This document shows positions 54,683-64,000 of a stretch of 64,000 nucleotides of DNA, piece by piece (position 1 is the stretch's first letter; each line of letters opens with the position of its first letter). The translations under genes and the position numbers were made by a program. Source of the stretch: Staphylococcus schweitzeri. Its GTDB lineage: Bacteria > Bacillota > Bacilli > Staphylococcales > Staphylococcaceae. The stretch lies in contig NZ_PPQS01000039.1 in the NCBI RefSeq assembly GCF_002902405.1, positions 74,218 to 138,217 of the forward strand. The letters are read 5' to 3'. The notes beneath the pieces are model-generated. The model worked only from the letters and a program-made list of their open reading frames with translations, did no database searches and was not told the origin of the DNA.

Positions 54683-55825
54683 TTATGACTCCTCCTTAAA
54701 TTTAAAATATATTTTATGAATTTCAGCTACAATTGTATTTATTTCATTTTCAGTAGTTAATTCGTTAAAGCTAAATCTAATTGAATGATTTGAACGTTCT
54801 TCATCTTCAAACATCGCATCTAAAACATGAGATGGCTGTGTTGAACCTGCTGTACAAGCTGAACCTGATGAAACATAAATTTGTGCCATATCCAGTAAAG
54901 TTAACATTGTTTCTACTTCAACAAATGGGAAATAAAGATTTACAATATGTCCTGTTGCATCCGTCATAGAACCATTTAATTCAAACGGAATGGCTCTTTC
55001 TTGTAGCTTCACTAAAAATTGCTCTTTCAAATTCATTAACTGAATATTATTATTATCTCGGTTTTCTTCTGCTAATTGTAATGCTTTAGCCATTCCAACT
55101 ATTTGTGCAAGATTTTCAGTTCCTGCACGACGCTTCAATTCTTGTTCTCCCCCAAGTTGAGGATAATCTAATGTTACATGATCTTTAACAAGCAATGCAC
55201 CTACACCTTTAGGACCGCCAAATTTATGTGCAGTAATACTCATTGCATCAATATTAAATTCATCAAATTTAACATCAAGATGTCCTATTGCTTGTACTGC
55301 ATCAACATGGAAATATGCATTAGTTTCAGCGATGATATCTTGAATATCATAAATTTGTTGAACTGTACCAACTTCATTATTTACAAACATAATCGATACT
55401 AAAATTGTCTTATCTGTAATTGTCTCTTCTAGTTGGTCTAAGTATATTGCACCAGTATCATCAACATCAAGATAAGTTACATCAAATCCTTCTCGTTCAA
55501 GTTGTTCAAATACATGTAACACGGAATGATGTTCTATTTTTGAAGTAATAATATGATTACCTAACTGTTCATTCGCTTTTACTATGCCTTTAATTGCAGT
55601 ATTATTTGATTCTGTTGCACCACTTGTAAATATAATTTCATGGGTATTTGCACCTAATAATTGTCCAATTTTACGTCTTGATTCATCTAAATATTTACGT
55701 GCATCTCTACCTTTAGCATGAATTGAAGATGGGTTACCGTAATGAGAATTATATATTGTCATCATTGCATCTATCACTTCAGGTTTTACTGGCGTGGTCG
55801 CAGCATAGTCTGCATAAATTTCCAT
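54683..55825 (-). CDS. Cysteine desulfurase (NifS/IscS type)
   Basis: 380-residue PLP enzyme that removes sulfur from cysteine. YADYAATTPVKPEV at the N-terminus, TSGATESNNTAIKG near 68-81, HVDAVQAIGHL near 173-183, the PLP lysine in ITAHKFGGPKGVGAL near 197-211, and the active-site Cys in SSGSACTAGSTQPSHVL near 322-338. It is adjacent to mnmA in the same operon, the arrangement of Bacillus yrvO–mnmA, so its main client is probably 2-thiouridine synthesis. ATG after GAGGAGTGTCC. Confidence 0.96.
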   Translation of the reverse strand: MEIYADYAATTPVKPEVIDAMMTIYNSHYGNPSSIHAKGRDARKYLDESRRKIGQLLGANTHEIIFTSGATESNNTAIKGIVKANEQLGNHIITSKIEHHSVLHVFEQLEREGFDVTYLDVDDTGAIYLDQLEETITDKTILVSIMFVNNEVGTVQQIYDIQDIIAETNAYFHVDAVQAIGHLDVKFDEFNIDAMSITAHKFGGPKGVGALLVKDHVTLDYPQLGGEQELKRRAGTENLAQIVGMAKALQLAEENRDNNNIQLMNLKEQFLVKLQERAIPFELNGSMTDATGHIVNLYFPFVEVETMLTLLDMAQIYVSSGSACTAGSTQPSHVLDAMFEDEERSNHSIRFSFNELTTENEINTIVAEIHKIYFKFKEES

Positions 55826-56134
55826 GTTTGGACACTCCTCACAATTTTATCAATGCTCCAATAATAGCACCTTACATACTATTTTTCTACTTTTCTGTTT
55901 AACTTTATTTATAATGTTTTTAATTATATTTTACCATTTTCTTTACTTGCTTATCGAGAGACTTTTTAAACTTTAGCATTTTAATTATGTCGTTTTTTAA
56001 AATCAGTAATTCTAGATTATTTGAAATTTGTCTTTTGTGATACAAAACTCTTTTTAAATTGAGCAATTTTATATTTATCTTCAAATTCTACTGATATACT
56101 TCTTATATCATATAGATGAAAGGACGTTGCAAAA
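55826..56134. other. Divergent intergenic region cysteine desulfurase / LLM gene
   Basis: No gene recognised. TTCAAA and TTATAT near 56081-56109 on the plus strand, 17 bp apart, are a possible LLM promoter. The minus-strand promoter of the desulfurase–mnmA operon is not obvious. Confidence 0.35.
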
Positions 56135-57136
56135 ATGACGATTAAATATTCAGCTTTAAACCTTGTACCGATTCGCGAAGGTGAGGATGAGCGTACTGCA
56201 ATTAGTGATATGATCACACTTGCACAAAACTTAGATGATTTATCATACGAACGATACTGGATTGCTGAACATCATAATGCACCAAATTTAGTCAGTTCTG
56301 CCACAGCTCTATTAATTCAACATACTTTGGAACATACTAAACAGATTCGTGTTGGCTCTGGAGGTATCATGTTGCCTAACCATGCGCCTTTAATTGTTGC
56401 CGAGCAATTTGGCACTATGGAAACATTATTCCCTAATCGCGTTGATTTAGGACTAGGTCGTGCACCTGGAACAGATATGATGACAGCGAGCGCATTAAGA
56501 CGCGATCAACATGATGGCGTATATAAATTTCCTGAAGAAGTGTCATTATTACAACAACATTTTGGTCCTAGTAACCAACAAGCATATGTACGAGCTTACC
56601 CAGCAGTTGATAAACATGTACCATTATATATTCTTGGTTCGTCGACTGACTCTGCTCACTTAGCTGCTCGTAAAGGACTTCCTTACGTATTCGCAGGCCA
56701 TTTTGCACCTCAACAAATGAAAGAGGCAATCGAAATTTACAAAGAATTATTTGAACCTTCTGATGTATTAGATGAACCATATGTGATTGTTTGCTTAAAT
56801 GCAATTGTTGCCGAAACTGATGACGAAGCACAGTTCCTAGCATCGACAATGGCACAAGTGATGGTTAGTATAACACGAGGAAGAATGCAACCAGTCCAGC
56901 CTCCAACTCATGAATTACAAAGTTTGTTAACACCAAGAGAATACGCAATGGCCATGGACAGACAACGTCATTCATTAATCGGATCTGAACATACTGTCAA
57001 ACAACAGATTCAAAAATTTATTACTGCTTATGGTGAAGTAAATGAAATAATGGTCGTAAGTTACATTTATGATAAAGACAAGCAAATCGAATCGTATCGT
57101 AGATTTAAAAACGTTATAGATCAGATGAACCAATAG
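56135..57136 (+). CDS. Luciferase-like (LLM class) flavin-dependent oxidoreductase
   Basis: 333-residue member of the bacterial luciferase-like monooxygenase family. SALNLVPIREGED at the N-terminus, RYWIAEHHNAPNL near residues 46-58, RVGSGGIMLPNHAPLIVAEQFG near 74-95, and DLGLGRAPGTD near 109-119 fit the short LLM group that binds reduced FMN. The actual substrate is unknown. ATG after GAAAGGACG. It separates the desulfurase–mnmA operon from cymR, which adjoin in Bacillus. Confidence 0.9.
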   Translation: MTIKYSALNLVPIREGEDERTAISDMITLAQNLDDLSYERYWIAEHHNAPNLVSSATALLIQHTLEHTKQIRVGSGGIMLPNHAPLIVAEQFGTMETLFPNRVDLGLGRAPGTDMMTASALRRDQHDGVYKFPEEVSLLQQHFGPSNQQAYVRAYPAVDKHVPLYILGSSTDSAHLAARKGLPYVFAGHFAPQQMKEAIEIYKELFEPSDVLDEPYVIVCLNAIVAETDDEAQFLASTMAQVMVSITRGRMQPVQPPTHELQSLLTPREYAMAMDRQRHSLIGSEHTVKQQIQKFITAYGEVNEIMVVSYIYDKDKQIESYRRFKNVIDQMNQ

Positions 57137-57209
57137 AATATTTTAAAATGCGATAAATGTTTTATTTTGAATACGCTCAACTATATATTTTCATAAAAAT
57201 TGTAGGGAA

Positions 57210-57368
57210 GAGGTCGGGACAAAAGTGTTTAGAATTTGAGCAGAACAGAACGATGAGCAAAATTGTTTTCTAAATTTTGTCTAATCGTGAGAGTTTCTAC
57301 CGAAAATCCTGCTTTTGGAACACCGTTAATCGGTTTCCCAGAGCACAAAAACTTTATGTCTCAACCTC
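57210..57368. repeat. 159-bp interspersed repeat, copy 2
   Basis: Same element as at 41552, same orientation and identical length, with about 13 differences by eye. Ends GAGGTCGGGACAAAAG and TTTATGTCTCAACCTC are imperfect inverted repeats (GAGGT-GACA / TGTC-ACCTC). Located about 75 bp after the LLM stop. Confidence 0.85.
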
Positions 57369-57441
57369 AACAGATTAGCTACCTAATCTACTTTATGTAT
57401 TGTCATAAATTTTCTTAAAATTATTTGAGAAAATATAAATC

Positions 57442-57485
57442 TCCCCATTTCCATTAAACTTTTGAATGTTTATGAAATGGGGAGT
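57442..57485. terminator. Long hairpin between LLM and csbD genes
   Basis: CTCCCCATTTC ... GAAATGGGGAG, stem of about 17 bp with two bulges and a loop of 8 nt. Flanking T runs are weak, so termination for LLM (plus) or the 46-residue gene (minus) is possible but not certain. Confidence 0.5.
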
Positions 57486-57543
57486 TATTTATTGCTAACG
57501 AAAAAATAACGTTTTTATTTGATATATTAACTTTTAAATAAAA

Positions 57544-57684
57544 TTATTTATCTTCGTCTTCTTTTTTCTCTTCTTTATTTGAACCTGTATACTCATTAAT
57601 TTTATCTTTTACTTTTTGAACTTGTTCATTGTCACTATTTTTAAATTTATCTACTGCATCTTTAGCTTTATCCATAAAACTCAT
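57544..57684 (-). CDS. Small charged stress-type protein (46 residues)
   Basis: 46 residues, MSFMDKAKDAVDKFKNSDNE at the start and a Lys/Glu/Asp-rich tail (KEEKKEDEDK). Amphipathic helix pattern resembling CsbD-like and late-stress proteins; no cysteine or membrane segment. ATG at 57684 after GAGGAGAGA. It lies 34 bp after csbD on the same strand with no terminator in between, so both are probably one SigB-type transcript. Function unknown. Confidence 0.8.
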   Translation of the reverse strand: MSFMDKAKDAVDKFKNSDNEQVQKVKDKINEYTGSNKEEKKEDEDK

Positions 57685-57718
57685 ATTTATCTCTCCTCTT
57701 GTGAAAAGTTATTTGTAT

Positions 57719-57901
57719 TTATTTTTTTAGTTTGTCAATTGCATCTGTTATTTTGTTTTTAGCATTTTCAACGACTTCTTTTGCTTTACCAGCCGCTTTA
57801 TCTTCTTGTCCTTCTTTTTCTAATTCTTTATTATCTGTTACGTTCCCTACCGTTTCTTTAACGTTTCCTTTAAATTGATCGAATTTACTTTCATCTGCCA
57901 T
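57719..57901 (-). CDS. CsbD family stress protein
   Basis: 60-residue hydrophilic protein: [21 protein letters not shown] is the CsbD signature, followed by a Lys/Glu/Ala-rich helix. CsbD proteins are general-stress proteins of unknown function. ATG at 57901 after GAGGAGG; a longer in-frame start at 57958 would run through the promoter and is rejected. A SigB-like promoter lies 30 bp upstream. Confidence 0.92.
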   Translation of the reverse strand: MADESKFDQFKGNVKETVGNVTDNKELEKEGQEDKAAGKAKEVVENAKNKITDAIDKLKK

Positions 57902-57931
57902 AGTAAAACCTCCTCTGATGTATAATTTTAT

Positions 57932-57956
57932 ATACCACAAAGGAGGCGTTTTAAAC
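57932..57956 (-). promoter_or_regulatory. SigB-type promoter of csbD
   Basis: On the minus strand GTTTAA (57951-57956) and TGGTAT (57932-57937), 13-bp spacer: one mismatch from the SigB consensus GTTTAA-N12-15-GGGTAT. Confidence 0.75.
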
Positions 57957-58002
57957 ATAATATAATTTAGTTCTCATATTAATTTTCAAACTCTAAAAAT
58001 AA

Positions 58003-58425
58003 TTAAATATAAAACATGTATCCATCTAAATCTTCACTTGTATCGACATATTCCGCCAAATATTTCAATGTCGTATTATCTAAAACGTCTCTAACAGCAT
58101 CTCTCATACGAATCCATAATTGTTTTTGTGCGGGCGGTTCTGATTCAATACTTTCAACAAACGTAATTGGACCTTCTAATAGTCTAATAATATCCCCTGC
58201 TGAGATTTCTTCCGCTGGTACTCTTAATTGATAGCCACCTTTAGCGCCGCGTACACTTCGAATTAATCCCGCATTTCTTAGTGGACCTACGAGTTGTTCT
58301 AAATACAAATCGCTTAAATTATTTTCTTCAGCGATTGACTTTAATGATATACATCCTTGCCCTTCTTTTTTAGCAAGGGAAATCATTAATGTAAGTCCAT
58401 ATCTCCCTTTAGTAGAAATTTTCAT
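58003..58425 (-). CDS. cymR: Cysteine metabolism repressor CymR (Rrf2 family)
   Basis: 140-residue Rrf2-type regulator. MKISTKGRYGLTLMISLAKKEG and the winged helix LKSIAEENNLSDLYLEQLVGPLRNAGLIRSVRGAKGGYQL are diagnostic. One cysteine (Cys25, in GQGCISL) is present; it is the known redox-sensitive residue of staphylococcal CymR. CymR with O-acetylserine thiol-lyase represses cysteine-uptake and synthesis genes. ATG after GAGGTTATAT. Divergent from rarA. Confidence 0.95.
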   Translation of the reverse strand: MKISTKGRYGLTLMISLAKKEGQGCISLKSIAEENNLSDLYLEQLVGPLRNAGLIRSVRGAKGGYQLRVPAEEISAGDIIRLLEGPITFVESIESEPPAQKQLWIRMRDAVRDVLDNTTLKYLAEYVDTSEDLDGYMFYI

Positions 58426-58509
58426 TATATAACCTCACTTAATTCGAATATTCATATTCCCATTTTATCATTTTTTACGTTAAGATAGTATTAGAAAGGT
58501 GTGACAAAT

Positions 58510-59784
58510 GTGAGTACAGAACCATTAGCGTCGAGAATGCGCCCTAAAAATATAGATGAAATTATTTCCCAACAACATTTAGTTGGTCCACGCGGCATAA
58601 TTAGAAGAATGGTTGACACTAAAAAATTATCCTCGATGATTTTTTATGGCCCACCTGGTATTGGAAAAACAAGTATTGCTAAAGCTATTTCTGGAAGCAC
58701 TCAATACAAGTTTAGACAATTGAATGCGGTAACAAATACGAAAAAGGATATGCAACTCGTTGTAGAAGAAGCTAAAATGTCTGGTCAAGTCATATTACTA
58801 CTAGATGAAATACATCGATTAGATAAAGCTAAACAAGATTTTTTATTGCCACATTTAGAAAACGGTAAAATCATTTTAATTGGTGCTACAACTTCTAATC
58901 CTTATCATGCCATTAATCCTGCAATTCGCTCAAGAGCGCAAATTTTTGAACTATATCCACTTAACGATGATGATGTCCGTCGTGCATTAAATCGTGCAGT
59001 TGAAGATGATGAGAATGGATTAAAGAAATACCAAGCAAAAATTGATGAAGATGCGATGATTTACTTTTCTACACAAAGTCAAGGTGATGTTCGAAGTACC
59101 TTAAATGCACTTGAATTAGCTGTATTGAGTGCTGAAGTAGATAAAGATGGAAATCGACACATTACATTACAAGATGCGAAAGATTGTCTACAGAAAGGTG
59201 CATTTGTAAGTGATAAAGATGGAGACATGCATTATGATGTTATGAGTGCATTCCAAAAATCTATTCGCGGTAGCGATGTGAATGCTGCTTTACATTATCT
59301 AGCACGATTAATTGAAGCTGGAGACTTACCTACAATTGTCCGACGTTTGTTAGTCATCAGTTATGAAGATATCGGCTTAGCGTCACCAAATGCCGGTCAA
59401 AGAACACTTGCTGCTATTGTATCAGCTGAGCGCCTTGGTTTACCTGAAGCCAGAATACCTTTAAGCCAAGCAGTCATTGAACTGTGTTTATCTCCTAAGT
59501 CTAACTCAGCAATGAGCGCTATTGACAGCGCATTATCAGATATCAGAAAAGGAAATGTCGGTCAAATTCCAAATCATTTAAAAGACGGACACTATCAAGG
59601 TGCAAAAGATTTAGGTCGTGCTATTGGCTACAAATATCCACACCAATATGTGAACGGTTATGTTTCACAACAATATTTGCCTGATAAACTTAAAAACAAA
59701 ATATATTATGAACCAAAAACAACATCGAAAAGCGAACAACAATTTAAAGAAGTATATAACAATTTACTAAAGCAAAGACCATAG
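58510..59784 (+). CDS. rarA: Replication-associated recombination protein RarA (MgsA)
   Basis: 424-residue AAA+ ATPase of the RarA/WRNIP1 family acting at stalled forks. SRMRPKNIDEIISQQHLVG at the N-terminus, Walker A FYGPPGIGKTSIAKA near residues 45-59, Walker B LLLDEIHRLDKAKQD near 96-110, sensor GATTSNPYHAINPAIRSR near 121-138, then the tetramerisation domain (LVISYEDIGLASP). GTG at 58510 follows AGGTG by a suitable distance; an in-frame GTG three codons upstream is within that site. Confidence 0.95.
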   Translation: MSTEPLASRMRPKNIDEIISQQHLVGPRGIIRRMVDTKKLSSMIFYGPPGIGKTSIAKAISGSTQYKFRQLNAVTNTKKDMQLVVEEAKMSGQVILLLDEIHRLDKAKQDFLLPHLENGKIILIGATTSNPYHAINPAIRSRAQIFELYPLNDDDVRRALNRAVEDDENGLKKYQAKIDEDAMIYFSTQSQGDVRSTLNALELAVLSAEVDKDGNRHITLQDAKDCLQKGAFVSDKDGDMHYDVMSAFQKSIRGSDVNAALHYLARLIEAGDLPTIVRRLLVISYEDIGLASPNAGQRTLAAIVSAERLGLPEARIPLSQAVIELCLSPKSNSAMSAIDSALSDIRKGNVGQIPNHLKDGHYQGAKDLGRAIGYKYPHQYVNGYVSQQYLPDKLKNKIYYEPKTTSKSEQQFKEVYNNLLKQRP

Positions 59785-59831
59785 AAAATATGTTAAATCA
59801 AATTCAAAATATTTATCTTCCTAACAACAAA

Positions 59832-59899
59832 TAAAAACTGACTAGGCCATGATGCATCGTATGATACATTGAAGAACTAGTCAGTTTTTATTTTTTTTA
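59832..59899. terminator. Terminator of rarA, convergent with tcdA
   Basis: AAAAACTGACTAG / CTAGTCAGTTTTT around a 30-nt loop that folds further, followed by TTTTTTTT on the plus strand. May also serve tcdA on the minus strand. Confidence 0.85.
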
Positions 59900-59947
59900 T
59901 GCAATTATGTCTGCGCTATTATAAATTTGAATTTACTCTAATAAAAA

Positions 59948-60724
59948 TTATTGTCCTTTATCTTTAATACGTCGCACAGGAATGTCTTTTAATACATCAT
60001 TTACGACGTAACTCGCACAAATTAATCCAACTACGCTTGGAACAAAAGCATTAGATGAAGGCGGCATTTGTCCTTTTCGGTTAATAGCATTTTTATCTCC
60101 TACTACTTCTTTTACATCTTCTCTAATAACTATTGGACTTTCATCTGAAAATACAACAGGTATACCTTTACGAATACCTAATTTTTTCAATTTATGACGT
60201 ATAATTTTAGCCATAGGATCAGTATGCGTTTTAGAAATATCAGCTATTGTAAAACGTGTTGGGTCTGTTTTATTTGCAGCACCCATACTCGAAATTACTT
60301 TAATATCTCTTTCAAGACATTCTTTCATTAAATGAACTTTATACATAATCGTATCACTAGCATCAACAAAATAATCTATATCATAATTATCGAAAATTTC
60401 TTCATATGTTTCTTCAGTGTAAAACATATGTAAAGGCGTGACTTTACAATCTGGATTGATTAATTTAATACGTTCTTCCATAAGCGAAACTTTACTTTGA
60501 CCTACAGTTGTAGTTAGAGCATGTAACTGTCTGTTTACGTTTGTAATATCAACATCATCTTTATCTATTAATATGATATGCCCTATATTTGTTCTTGCTA
60601 AGGCTTCAGCAGCAAATGAACCTACGCCTCCAACACCTAAAATGACAACTGTCTGATCCTTTAATAAATCTAATCCTTGTTGTCCTATTGCAAGTTCATT
60701 TCTTGAAAATTGATGTTTCATCAT
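59948..60724 (-). CDS. tcdA: tRNA threonylcarbamoyladenosine dehydratase TcdA
   Basis: 258-residue E1-like enzyme (YgdL/CsdL family) that converts t6A37 of tRNA to the cyclic form ct6A with ATP. VVILGVGGVGSFAAEALART near residues 27-46 binds ATP, IDKDDVDITNVNRQLHA near 54-70, and DYFVDASDTIMYKVHLM near 117-133. Two adjacent ATGs at 60724 and 60721 are possible starts after GAGG. MtaB, encoded earlier in the window, modifies the same base. Confidence 0.93.
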   Translation of the reverse strand: MMKHQFSRNELAIGQQGLDLLKDQTVVILGVGGVGSFAAEALARTNIGHIILIDKDDVDITNVNRQLHALTTTVGQSKVSLMEERIKLINPDCKVTPLHMFYTEETYEEIFDNYDIDYFVDASDTIMYKVHLMKECLERDIKVISSMGAANKTDPTRFTIADISKTHTDPMAKIIRHKLKKLGIRKGIPVVFSDESPIVIREDVKEVVGDKNAINRKGQMPPSSNAFVPSVVGLICASYVVNDVLKDIPVRRIKDKGQ

Positions 60725-60881
60725 TATACCTCTTTCACTGATTTATACTTAATTACATAGTAACTTAATTTTTTAATTTTATCATTATAGGTTTAAATAT
60801 TTTATTAATATAGATACCTTTACTTGATCGTTAATCATTATTAATTAGCTTTATTTGATTAATGACCTTAAAGAAGCGCAT

Positions 60882-61100
60882 AAAAATACGCAAGACAAAG
60901 TCTTGCGTATCGATAGAGTCCGTATTGCCGTAGTTATAATAGCTTGATCATTCGGCCTGTTATATACAGGTGGGTGCCCTGTTTCTTGTTTTGTACGTCC
61001 TTCAAATAAGGCGTGTACGCTGCAAGAAAACCCATTGGGCTCCCTTGATCAAAGAGTGTTAGGCCCAAATTAAAAAGCAAACTTACGAACAACTCAGATG
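60882..61100 (-). ncRNA. ssrS: 6S RNA
   Basis: The non-coding segment between aspS and tcdA has the 6S layout on the minus strand. Complementary outer parts near both ends (GGGCCTAACACTC..., ...CGATACGC) enclose an internal region with TTGATCAAGGGAG and CTCCCACC-like arms forming the open-bubble helix. It ends in a perfect terminator ACGCAAGAC / GTCTTGCGT with TTTTT. Position matches 6S-1 of Bacillus, also beside aspS. 6S RNA binds sigma-A RNA polymerase in stationary phase. The 5' end is approximate. Confidence 0.85.
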
Positions 61101-61180
61101 ACTATCTTATGATGTTATATTACCACAGATTTAAAATTAATGAAATTATAACAATCTAAAGTTTATTGATTTTTTAAAAT

Positions 61181-62947
61181 TTAGTGACGAATTCGTAAAG
61201 AAAGTTCTTCTAATTGCTTATCTGATACTTCACCTGGCGCATTTGTCAATAGACATGTAGCTGATGCAGTTTTCGGGAATGCAATAGTATCTCTCAAGTT
61301 TGTTCTGTTAGTTAATAGCATAACTAATCGGTCTAATCCAAGAGCTATTCCGCCATGTGGAGGTGCACCATATTTGAAAGCATCTAATAAGAAACCAAAT
61401 TGTTCTTGAGCTTGTCCTTTTGTAAATCCAAGTACTTCAAACATTTTTTGTTGTAATTCACCATCATGGATTCTAATTGATCCTCCACCTAGTTCATATC
61501 CATTTAATACTATATCGTATGCATTTGCTTCAGCTTTTTCAGGAGCAGAATCAAGTTTAGCAATATCAGCTTCTTTAGGAGATGTAAATGGATGATGTGC
61601 TGCTACATAGCGTTTTGCATCTTCATCATATTCTAATAATGGCCAATCAGTCACCCATAAGAAGTTTAATTTAGATTCATCTATTAATCCTAATTCTTTA
61701 GCAAGTTTCACACGTAAAGCACCTAAACTTTGTGCAACAACATTTGGCTTATCTGCAACAAACATAACTAAGTCGCCAGGTTCAGCAGAAGTTAATGAAC
61801 GTAAAGTTTCAACATTTTCCGCTTCAAAGAAACGTCCAATCGGCCCTGTTAAACCTTCTTCAACAACTTTTACCCAAGCTAAACCTTTCGCTCCATAAAT
61901 ATTTACAAATTCAGTTAATGCATCCATGTCTTTACGTGTATACTGTTCAGCAGCACCTTTAGCAACAATCGCTTTAATTTCACCATTACTTTCAATAGTA
62001 TCTTTAAATACTTTGAAGTCCATTTCGCGTCCTAATTGTGAAACGTCAATTAATTCCATATCGAAACGTGTATCTGGTTTATCTGAACCAAAGCGACGCA
62101 TTGCCTCTTTATAAGTCATTCTTGGAAACGCTTCTGTAATATCAACGCCTTTTACTTCCTTAACAACTTTTTTAAGCATTTCTTCACCCATCAACATTAC
62201 ATCTTCTTGATCAACGAAACTCATTTCGATGTCGACTTGTGTAAATTCAGGTTGACGGTCTGCACGCAAGTCCTCATCACGGAAACATTTTACGATTTGA
62301 TAATATTTATCAAAACCACTAATCATTAATAACTGTTTAAATAATTGTGGTGATTGAGGTAAAGCATAAAATTCACCATCATGAACTCGAGATGGCACTA
62401 AATAGTCACGTGCACCTTCAGGCGTTGATTTTGTTAATACAGGTGTTTCAATATCAAAGAAACCTGCATCATCTAAATATTGTCGAATAGAACGTGTAAT
62501 TTGATGTCTCATTTTAAATGTTTGAGCCAATTCTTGACGACGTAAATCTAAATAACGATATTTCAATCGAATATTTTCATCAACGTTTACATTTTCTTCA
62601 TTTATTGAAAATGGCGGTGTCTCTGATTTATTAATAACTTTGATATTTGAAACTTGTACTTCAACTTGTCCAGTTTTAATTTTAGGGTTAACTGTTTCAG
62701 CATCACGCTTAGTAACTGTACCTTTAACTTCTACAACATATTCAGAGCGTACTGTTTCAGCAATTTTTAATGCTTCTTCTGAAAATGCAGGATTGAATAC
62801 GATTTGTACAATACCTTCTCTATCTCTTAAGTCAACAAAAATCAATCCGCCTAAGTCACGACGATTGTTAACCCATCCTTTTAATGTAATTTCTTGTCCT
62901 AAAAATGCTTCAGTAACTAATCCACAATAAGTTGTTCTCTTACTCAT
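61181..62947 (-). CDS. aspS: Aspartyl-tRNA synthetase
   Basis: 588-residue class IIb synthetase of the bacterial type. N-terminal anticodon-binding OB domain ([19 protein letters not shown] near 24-42), motif 2 [20 protein letters not shown] near 219-238, the bacterial GAD insertion (about 300-410) and motif 3 GLDRLVMLL near 537-545. Some Firmicute AspRS also charge tRNA-Asn. ATG after GAGGGCGTT. 16 bp after hisS, forming a hisS–aspS operon followed by 6S RNA. Confidence 0.98.
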   Translation of the reverse strand: MSKRTTYCGLVTEAFLGQEITLKGWVNNRRDLGGLIFVDLRDREGIVQIVFNPAFSEEALKIAETVRSEYVVEVKGTVTKRDAETVNPKIKTGQVEVQVSNIKVINKSETPPFSINEENVNVDENIRLKYRYLDLRRQELAQTFKMRHQITRSIRQYLDDAGFFDIETPVLTKSTPEGARDYLVPSRVHDGEFYALPQSPQLFKQLLMISGFDKYYQIVKCFRDEDLRADRQPEFTQVDIEMSFVDQEDVMLMGEEMLKKVVKEVKGVDITEAFPRMTYKEAMRRFGSDKPDTRFDMELIDVSQLGREMDFKVFKDTIESNGEIKAIVAKGAAEQYTRKDMDALTEFVNIYGAKGLAWVKVVEEGLTGPIGRFFEAENVETLRSLTSAEPGDLVMFVADKPNVVAQSLGALRVKLAKELGLIDESKLNFLWVTDWPLLEYDEDAKRYVAAHHPFTSPKEADIAKLDSAPEKAEANAYDIVLNGYELGGGSIRIHDGELQQKMFEVLGFTKGQAQEQFGFLLDAFKYGAPPHGGIALGLDRLVMLLTNRTNLRDTIAFPKTASATCLLTNAPGEVSDKQLEELSLRIRH

Positions 62948-62962
62948 ATTTTAACGCCCTCT

Positions 62963-64000
62963 CTACTTCTTAAAATAATCGACTAATGCGTCTAATTGAA
63001 TTGTTTCAGATTCACCAGTTGTCATATTTTTAACATTGATTTTATTATTTTCTAACTCTTGATCGCCAATGACGATAGTATGCTTCGCTCCCAATCTATC
63101 CGCTTGCTTCATTTGACCTTTAATTTTACGTTTTAAATAATCTTTATCAGCTTTAATACCATTATGTCTCAAATGATTTAATAATTTAACAGCATAGCGA
63201 TCTGCTTGATCACCCATTGTAACTACGAATAAATCTAAATTTTCTTCGATATCAAGTTCAATACCTTCTTCTTCTAGTGCAAGTAATAAACGTTCTATAC
63301 TTAAGGCAAAACCAATGCCTGTTTCACTTGGTCCATCCAGTAATTCTAACAATCCATTATAACGACCACCGCCACATAACGTTGTGATTGCGCCATCATA
63401 ATCTGGGTTATCCATCATTAGCTCGAAAGCGGTATGTGTGTAATAGTCCAAACCACGTACTAAATTAGGATCCTCAACATATGGAATACCTAAATCATCT
63501 AAGTAAGTTTTTACCTGCTCATAATATGCTTTTGATTCTTCATTTAAGAAATCAGTGATTCTAGGTGCTGTTTTAACCGCTTCTTTATCACGGTCAACTT
63601 TACAGTCTAAAATTCGCATTGGATTAGTGTGTAAACGTGACTGACAATCAGAACAAAATTCATGAATCACAGGTTCAAAGTGTTTTACTAAAGCTTCGTT
63701 ATATTCTTTACGAGATTCCATGTCCCCAACACTATTAATAACTAGCTTTAAATGTTTTAACCCAAATGATTGGTAAATGTGCATTACCATTGCCAATACT
63801 TCTGCATCTACACTTGGATTTTCAGCCCCAATTGCTTCTACACCAAATTGATTGAACTGACGATAGCGACCTTTTTGTTTACGCTCATATCTAAACATTG
63901 GCCCATTATAATATAATTTTATTGGTTGATTTGGATTACCTTGCATTTTATGTTCAATATATGAACGCACAACAGCAGCTGTTCCCTCAGGTCTTAATGT
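62963..64000 (-). CDS. hisS: Histidyl-tRNA synthetase, C-terminal part (runs off the right edge)
   Basis: About 345 C-terminal residues of the class II HisRS are present; the N-terminal third lies outside the window. Motif 2 TLRPEGTAAVVRSYIEHKM and FRYERKQKGRYRQFNQFGVE, histidine A motif GLDYYTHTAFE, and motif 3 GIGFALSIERLLLAL are all seen, with the anticodon-binding domain at the end (DRLGAKHTIVIGDQE). The promoter and any T-box are beyond the edge. Directly followed by aspS. Confidence 0.97.
   Translation of the reverse strand, partial: TLRPEGTAAVVRSYIEHKMQGNPNQPIKLYYNGPMFRYERKQKGRYRQFNQFGVEAIGAENPSVDAEVLAMVMHIYQSFGLKHLKLVINSVGDMESRKEYNEALVKHFEPVIHEFCSDCQSRLHTNPMRILDCKVDRDKEAVKTAPRITDFLNEESKAYYEQVKTYLDDLGIPYVEDPNLVRGLDYYTHTAFELMMDNPDYDGAITTLCGGGRYNGLLELLDGPSETGIGFALSIERLLLALEEEGIELDIEENLDLFVVTMGDQADRYAVKLLNHLRHNGIKADKDYLKRKIKGQMKQADRLGAKHTIVIGDQELENNKINVKNMTTGESETIQLDALVDYFKK

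Overview
This window looks like the core chromosome of a Staphylococcus of the S. aureus complex. The base composition is AT-rich low-GC Firmicute. Gene order matches the conserved dnaG–era–dnaK–comE–yqeH–greA–alaS–mnmA–aspS/hisS segment, and many proteins (RecO, HrcA, MtnN, AlaS, CymR) look near-identical to S. aureus. From memory, several of them seem to carry a few percent of substitutions relative to common S. aureus, so a close sister such as S. argenteus or S. schweitzeri, or a divergent lineage, is possible; no comparison could be run. Most genes lie on the minus strand; the plus-strand genes are glyS, rpsT, a small membrane-protein gene, an LLM flavin oxidoreductase and rarA.

Layout. 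1–4.9 kb: the 5' part of dnaG, a PPDK-regulatory-type protein, ccpN (apparently with an ATA start), and glyS behind a T-box. 4.2–8.0 kb: the phoH–ybeY–dgkA–cdd–era–recO operon. 8.3–11.2 kb: NfeD-like/floA/coiled-coil operon and rpsU. 11.5–19.4 kb: the class I heat-shock operon hrcA–grpE–dnaK–dnaJ–prmA–rsmE–mtaB under a CIRCE element and a CtsR-like box, with one terminator-like hairpin between dnaK and dnaJ and another inside the start of rsmE. 19.5–24.2 kb: lepA–hemW, rpsT, holA. 24.3–33.4 kb: comEA–comEB–comEC, then the yqeG–yqeH–aroE–yhbY–nadD–yqeK–rsfS–yqeM operon and mtnN.

33.4–41.9 kb is the most accessory part. It holds a small membrane protein and a Fic protein gene bracketed by two nearly identical 36-bp terminator repeats. 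It also holds a six-gene operon (pxpB–pxpC–accB–accC–pxpA–NRAMP-like) that together looks like a split urea-carboxylase-type biotin enzyme joined to a 5-oxoprolinase subunit and a transporter. 41.9–50.2 kb: greA, udk, the tRNA wobble-uridine genes trhP2–trhP1–trmR, yrzB–ruvX–ireB, and alaS with its T-box. 50.2–55.8 kb: recD2, a TPR protein, mnmA and a cysteine desulfurase. 56–64 kb: LLM oxidoreductase, a probable SigB-controlled csbD plus a 46-residue gene, cymR, rarA, tcdA, 6S RNA, aspS and the 3' part of hisS.

The dominant theme is translation: four aminoacyl-tRNA synthetases, six tRNA-modification genes (mtaB, mnmA, trhP1, trhP2, trmR, tcdA), ribosome assembly GTPases and ribosomal proteins, together with protein quality control and DNA repair. 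Two copies of a 159-bp interspersed repeat with inverted ends sit downstream of greA and of the LLM gene. No tRNA or rRNA gene, prophage, IS element or CRISPR array was seen.
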